A DNA stretch of 9,491 nucleotides from an uncultured Blautia sp. (lineage in GTDB: Bacteria; Bacillota; Clostridia; Lachnospirales; Lachnospiraceae), in NCBI GenBank assembly GCA_934378195.1, contig CAKRPO010000065.1, positions 1 through 9,491 on the forward strand. Reading direction: 5' to 3'. The notes beneath the pieces were generated by a model. It saw only the letters and a list, made by a program, of their open reading frames with translations. It ran no database searches and was not told where the DNA came from. Numbering within the stretch: position 1 is the stretch's first letter; each line of letters opens with the position of its first letter. Below are positions 6,471-9,491 of this stretch, piece after piece. The translations under genes and the position numbers were made by a program.

Positions 6471-7409
6471 CTACCATCCTTCTTCCGAATGGATGTCGAA
6501 TTTCAGGATCTGCTGTTCGTAGCTTTCCGGGCGTTTTCGCCATTCGATCGGGGTAACTCCCATAATCTGCTTGAAATTCCGATTAAAGGTTGAATTTGTC
6601 GTAAATCCGCACTTGTGGGCAATATCTGCCACCGGATCGTCTGTTTTCTGCAGGAGTTCGCAAGCTGTATGAACCCGTACTGTATTAATATATTCCAGCG
6701 GGCTGATTTTCATATAGGACGTAAATACCCGACGGAAATGTGTTTCACTGATGTGACAGCTCTTTGCCAGATCTTCTATCTTGATGTCTTCCATATAATG
6801 ATAAGAAACAAAATCCAGCACTCTTGTGATCATATTCGTAAGTTTTCCTGTTTCTTCCTCCACTCTGTCTTCTTCTGACGGGCGGTTCAGTCTGGCAATC
6901 TCTGTCAGAAGTGCCGCAAGGATTCCCTTTGCCTCTTCCAGATAAAATTCTTTGCCATCTCTCATGACATTCATGATCTCCAGGATTTTCGCAGATATGG
7001 ATGGATACTCCTCTTCTCTGAGAAATAACGCTTTCGAATATATTCGCTGGATCATCTTTTCTGCCTTTACCGGATTATCCAGGGACTTCTTCAGAAAACC
7101 TTCTACATCTATAAACAGATATTCCCATCGACTGATCGTTCCGATATCACTGTTTGTCGTATGTGGGTAATTCGGTGGAATAACAGAAAACTCTCTTCCA
7201 CTGAAACGAGGTTCATCCTCACCAAGAACCAGAAAGCCATCGCCTTCATAGCAGAATCCAATCTCAAGATAATTGTGAAAATGAAGATAGTCTACATCAT
7301 TCCCATAATTCTGAACCCATTTCTGCCCAAGAAGTGCCAGGATCGGACTGCCTGATGACATCTGATAGTAACGAAACTCCATCTTGGGCTTTTTTCTCTT
7401 TTTCGCCAT
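6471..7409 (-). CDS. AraC/XylS-family transcriptional regulator with cupin domain
   Basis: DNA-binding regulator, probably a sugar-responsive activator. The 312-residue protein has an N-terminal cupin-type ligand domain (about 40-105, with HFHNYLEIGFCYEGDG and FSVIPPNYPHTT), a helical linker, and a C-terminal double helix-turn-helix (about 195-292). The first helix-turn-helix is IEDLAKSCHISETHFRRVF and the second is VADIAHKCGFTTNSTFNRNF. A basic stretch (MAKKRKKPK) starts the protein. I choose the ATG at 7409 because GGAG lies 7 nt upstream; the in-frame GTG at 7427 lacks a spaced ribosome binding site. It is encoded just upstream of the sugar operon on the same strand. It is the best candidate to bind the TGCANANTAT repeats there, though this is inference. 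Confidence 0.93.
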   Translation of the reverse strand: MAKKRKKPKMEFRYYQMSSGSPILALLGQKWVQNYGNDVDYLHFHNYLEIGFCYEGDGFLVLGEDEPRFSGREFSVIPPNYPHTTNSDIGTISRWEYLFIDVEGFLKKSLDNPVKAEKMIQRIYSKALFLREEEYPSISAKILEIMNVMRDGKEFYLEEAKGILAALLTEIARLNRPSEEDRVEEETGKLTNMITRVLDFVSYHYMEDIKIEDLAKSCHISETHFRRVFTSYMKISPLEYINTVRVHTACELLQKTDDPVADIAHKCGFTTNSTFNRNFKQIMGVTPIEWRKRPESYEQQILKFDIHSEEGW

Positions 7410-7416
7410 ACACTCA

Positions 7417-7420
7417 CTCC
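7417..7420 (-). promoter_or_regulatory. Ribosome binding site deciding the AraC-type start
   Basis: GGAG, continuing as GGAGTGAG, lies 7 nt before the ATG at 7409. The longer reading frame from the GTG at 7427 starts upstream of this site. Confidence 0.5.
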
Positions 7421-7429
7421 GTTTCACTT

Positions 7430-7449
7430 CCGAAAAAGAACTTTCTCGG
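7430..7449. repeat. Inverted repeat in the AraC-type gene leader
   Basis: On the minus strand CCGAGAAAG and CTTTTTCGG form a 9-bp complement (one G-T wobble in RNA) separated by two bases. It lies 10 nt upstream of the ribosome binding site. It could be an operator or a leader hairpin; it has no T-run of its own. Confidence 0.5.
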
Positions 7450-7458
7450 ACAAAACTT

Positions 7459-7467
7459 TTTATAACA
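7459..7467 (-). promoter_or_regulatory. Candidate extended -10 promoter of the AraC-type gene
   Basis: TGTTATAAA on the minus strand fits an extended -10, about 50 bp before the start codon. No recognisable -35 box lies 17-18 bp upstream. It follows the terminator of the cytosine-permease gene, so an independent promoter is expected in this interval. Confidence 0.35.
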
Positions 7468-7505
7468 TCAAAGATATTTTACTATTGTACTATATATTTT
7501 CCAAC

Positions 7506-7543
7506 AAAAAAAGATTACCTTGCAGAATCAGGTAATCTTTTTT
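7506..7543 (-). terminator. Strong intrinsic terminator after the cytosine permease gene
   Basis: AAAAAAGATTACC and GGTAATCTTTTTT form a 13-bp stem around an 11-base interval (7520-7530). The stem is flanked by A and T runs, so it can work on both strands. On the minus strand it is followed by a T-run (7512-7506) and lies about 40 nt after the permease stop codon. A smaller inverted repeat, GTTTCG with CGAAAC (7547-7552 and 7566-7571), lies between them. Confidence 0.85.
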
Positions 7544-7582
7544 GTCGTTTCGTTATCTTTTTTATCGAAACATCTCGAATTA

Positions 7583-8851
7583 TTATTTATTTTTATTAAC
7601 CATTTCTCCGATCACATAGCACAGAGCTGCAACGACCATACCATTGATGGATGCAATTCCCCATGTCACTACATTTGCCACGATCGCACCAAGAATAACT
7701 CCGGCAACTGCAAACCAGTTGACTGTTACAATCTTAAAGGTATCTGTATCGTAAGCCTTTTTATTCATGAAATAAGAGATAACCAGGATGATACCAACCG
7801 GCGGCAGTGTACAGTTCAGGATGTTCAGCCATCCGCAGAAATTGTAATACAGCCATACAGAAAGCAGTGTTCCGATAACACCAGAGATCAGAACCATCGG
7901 TTTCTTTTTCTTATTGAAAATGTTTGCAAGACCAAGTCCTGCTGTATACAGAGCATTATCATTTGTTGTCCAGATATTTAAGCCCAGAACCAGGATTGCA
8001 AGATAAAACAGATTCAGACGAATCATAACTTCAAAAATATCATTTCCACCAACAAAGATATAAGAGATTGCTCCGAAGAAGAACATCAGAGAGTTTCCGA
8101 TAAAGAAGGCAACTACTGTTGCGATCGTTCCCTGTTTACCATTTTTTGCAAATCGTGTAAAGTTCGGTGTTGCAGTTCCTCCTGATACAAAAGAACCAAT
8201 TGCAAGTCCTGCACCGCCGATAACACTCAGAGAGCCGCTGGATTTGGCAAACTGATCAACGATCGTGCCATCACCCTGCTTAACTGCCATGATCATTGCC
8301 ACTGTTCCAAGAATTGCAACAAGCGGTACGGCAATATAACTGATCACGGTAAGAGATTTAATTCCAAAATATGCAGATGCAGTCATACATGCTCCTGCGA
8401 TCAGGATCAGCACCCATTCTACTGCAGTGCTTCCGCCAAAAAGTTCACGCGCTACCGGGATTGCAAACATCGCAATACCTACGCCAAACCATCCGATCTG
8501 TGTAAAGCTTGTCAGCGCAGAAGAAATATAAGAACCTTTTTCTCCAAACGCTCTCTTGGAAAGCAGGTCAAGGCTTAAGCCTGTCTCTGCGCCTACATAA
8601 CCAAGCAGACCTGTGTAAATACCAAGGATCGCGCCACCCAGAAGAAGGGCTTTGATAAATCCCCAGAAATCAAGACCGGCTGCCATTTCCTGTCCTACCC
8701 ACATGCTTGCAGAAAAGAAAGTAAATCCAAGCATGATCATAAACATTGTCACAAATCGACGTCTGCTCCACTTCGGAACCGCGCACTCTGCAAAGTCAAT
8801 GTCCACCTTCCCCTGCTCTGCGCTGTTTGCTGTTGTCATTTTTCCACTCAT
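7583..8851 (-). CDS. codB: Cytosine permease-like transporter, NCS1 family (CodB-like)
   Basis: Inner-membrane secondary transporter, probably for cytosine or a related base. The 422-residue length matches E. coli CodB (about 419). Shared segments recalled from CodB are LGFTFFSASMWVG (about 41-53), FTQIGWFGVGIAMFAIPV (about 116-133), GSFVSGGTATPNFTRFAKN (219-237), and GLNIWTTNDNALYTAGLGLANI (290-311). About twelve membrane helices are visible. The ATG at 8851 has GGGGAG 5 nt upstream. It starts 19 nt after the stop of the unidentified upstream gene and ends at a strong terminator, so the two probably form an operon. No cytosine deaminase gene (codA) is visible in the window. The exact substrate is inferred from family similarity. 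Confidence 0.92.
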   Translation of the reverse strand: MSGKMTTANSAEQGKVDIDFAECAVPKWSRRRFVTMFMIMLGFTFFSASMWVGQEMAAGLDFWGFIKALLLGGAILGIYTGLLGYVGAETGLSLDLLSKRAFGEKGSYISSALTSFTQIGWFGVGIAMFAIPVARELFGGSTAVEWVLILIAGACMTASAYFGIKSLTVISYIAVPLVAILGTVAMIMAVKQGDGTIVDQFAKSSGSLSVIGGAGLAIGSFVSGGTATPNFTRFAKNGKQGTIATVVAFFIGNSLMFFFGAISYIFVGGNDIFEVMIRLNLFYLAILVLGLNIWTTNDNALYTAGLGLANIFNKKKKPMVLISGVIGTLLSVWLYYNFCGWLNILNCTLPPVGIILVISYFMNKKAYDTDTFKIVTVNWFAVAGVILGAIVANVVTWGIASINGMVVAALCYVIGEMVNKNK

Positions 8852-8870
8852 TTGTTCTCCCCGTCTTTCC

Positions 8871-9491
8871 TTAATCTAAAATATATTTTCGCAGTGCGCC
8901 CGTAAATTCTCCGATACGCTGCTCTGCGAGTTCTTTTAATGTAATATCCTTCACGCTTTCAATATATCCAAGCTCCTGACGATACAGCCACTTTGCATCT
9001 GCCGGACGGATTTTCTGATAATGGTTAGCCTTTACCCAGTCTTCATAGCTGATCGGTGTCGGATAACCAAGCTTCTCATCCAGAAGTTCTTTGAAATCAA
9101 TCTTATCGGCTCTTTCTTCGATTCCTTCCCAGAATTCCAGAACCTCTTCTACATGCTCATGGATCTCATAACGTCTTGCACCACCATCATAGATGATACA
9201 TTTTTCAAAAAGAGGGCTGCACATGGAAAGTGTCTCTCTTCTGAATTCAGGCGCAACAATACCGCCCTTCCAGTAGAAGTCCACGTCCGGAAGGTTGATT
9301 CCGGAAACACCTTTATCCTGGTATGTACTGAAGATTCCTTCATAATAAACAGTGATAAAGCCTTCGAATTCCGGCCAGAATTCACGGATCTCTGCAGTAA
9401 GCTTCTCAAGAATGTCGATTCCCTTGGTTCCACCGATTGTAAAGATAATGATATTACGGAGTCTTGCGCCATGATCTCTGTAAAAATCAGT
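8871..9491 (-). CDS. Unidentified protein, C-terminal 206 residues (start outside window)
   Basis: The frame is open from the right edge (9491) to the TAA at 8871, giving 206 residues; the true start lies beyond the window. I do not recognise the family. The first part reads RLRNIIIFTIGGTKGIDILEKLTAEI followed by EGFITVYYEGIF. This looks like a strand, glycine turn, helix and strand unit of an alpha/beta fold, faintly like nucleotide- or phosphoribosyl-binding folds. The middle contains DVDFYWKGGIVAPEFRRETL and two cysteines (residues about 92 and 99). The C-terminal 80 residues are charged and helical, ending LAEQRIGEFTGALRKYILD. There is no signal peptide or membrane helix in the visible part. 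It sits 19 nt upstream of the CodB-like gene and is probably co-transcribed, so a role in nucleobase metabolism is possible but unproven. Confidence 0.8.
   Translation of the reverse strand, partial: TDFYRDHGARLRNIIIFTIGGTKGIDILEKLTAEIREFWPEFEGFITVYYEGIFSTYQDKGVSGINLPDVDFYWKGGIVAPEFRRETLSMCSPLFEKCIIYDGGARRYEIHEHVEEVLEFWEGIEERADKIDFKELLDEKLGYPTPISYEDWVKANHYQKIRPADAKWLYRQELGYIESVKDITLKELAEQRIGEFTGALRKYILD

Noticed and set aside
7502..7575. Nested inverted repeats resembling a mobile-element end
   Set aside because: They lie just after the permease stop codon, include A and T runs, and form an ordinary terminator; no transposase or matching repeat is present.

Overview
The window looks like a chromosomal segment of a gut-type Firmicute, most likely a Lachnospiraceae member. 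This is an inference from the moderate GC content, the strong AGGAGG-type ribosome binding sites, the Gram-positive oligosaccharide transporter without its own ATPase, and the style of the proteins; no marker gene is present to fix the species. All seven genes that I can support lie on the minus strand, so the biology reads from the right edge to the left edge. I see no convincing plus-strand gene, tRNA, rRNA, CRISPR array, insertion sequence or phage gene.

Reading right to left: (1) at 9491-8871 there is the C-terminal part of a protein I do not recognise, whose start lies outside the window. It is followed 19 nt later by a CodB-like cytosine permease of the NCS1 family (8851-7583), and this pair ends at a strong intrinsic terminator (about 7506-7543). 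(2) A cupin plus AraC-type regulator (7409-6471) comes next, then a small two-helix membrane protein (6395-5883) and a long-loop hairpin with a T-run (5816-5771). (3) After a 330-base AT-rich control region comes a carbohydrate operon: sugar-binding protein (5553-4264), a hairpin, MalF-type permease (4132-3233), MalG-type permease (3240-2413, overlapping the previous gene), a hairpin terminator with a UUCG loop, and a GH2 LacZ-type beta-galactosidase (2357 to the left edge, C-terminus missing).

The carbohydrate operon makes a coherent pathway: the binding protein and two permeases import a beta-galactoside (lactose, galacto-oligosaccharide or similar), powered by an ATPase encoded elsewhere, and the cytoplasmic LacZ-type enzyme hydrolyses it. 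The AraC-type regulator next door is the natural candidate activator. The control region carries three copies of TGCANANTAT, two of them exactly 21 bp apart. The promoter-proximal copy sits where a -35 box would be, 17 bp upstream of an extended -10 (TGCTATAAG). That is the arrangement expected for AraC-family activation.

The most interesting points are regulatory: the triple repeat; an 11-bp tandem repeat over the -10 and start site; and a complete terminator placed immediately in front of the beta-galactosidase ribosome binding site, leaving no room for a separate promoter. The binding protein also lacks the lipobox cysteine expected in a Gram-positive transporter, and the unidentified partner of the cytosine permease is unexplained. 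I do not see a clear new defence or mobile system here.
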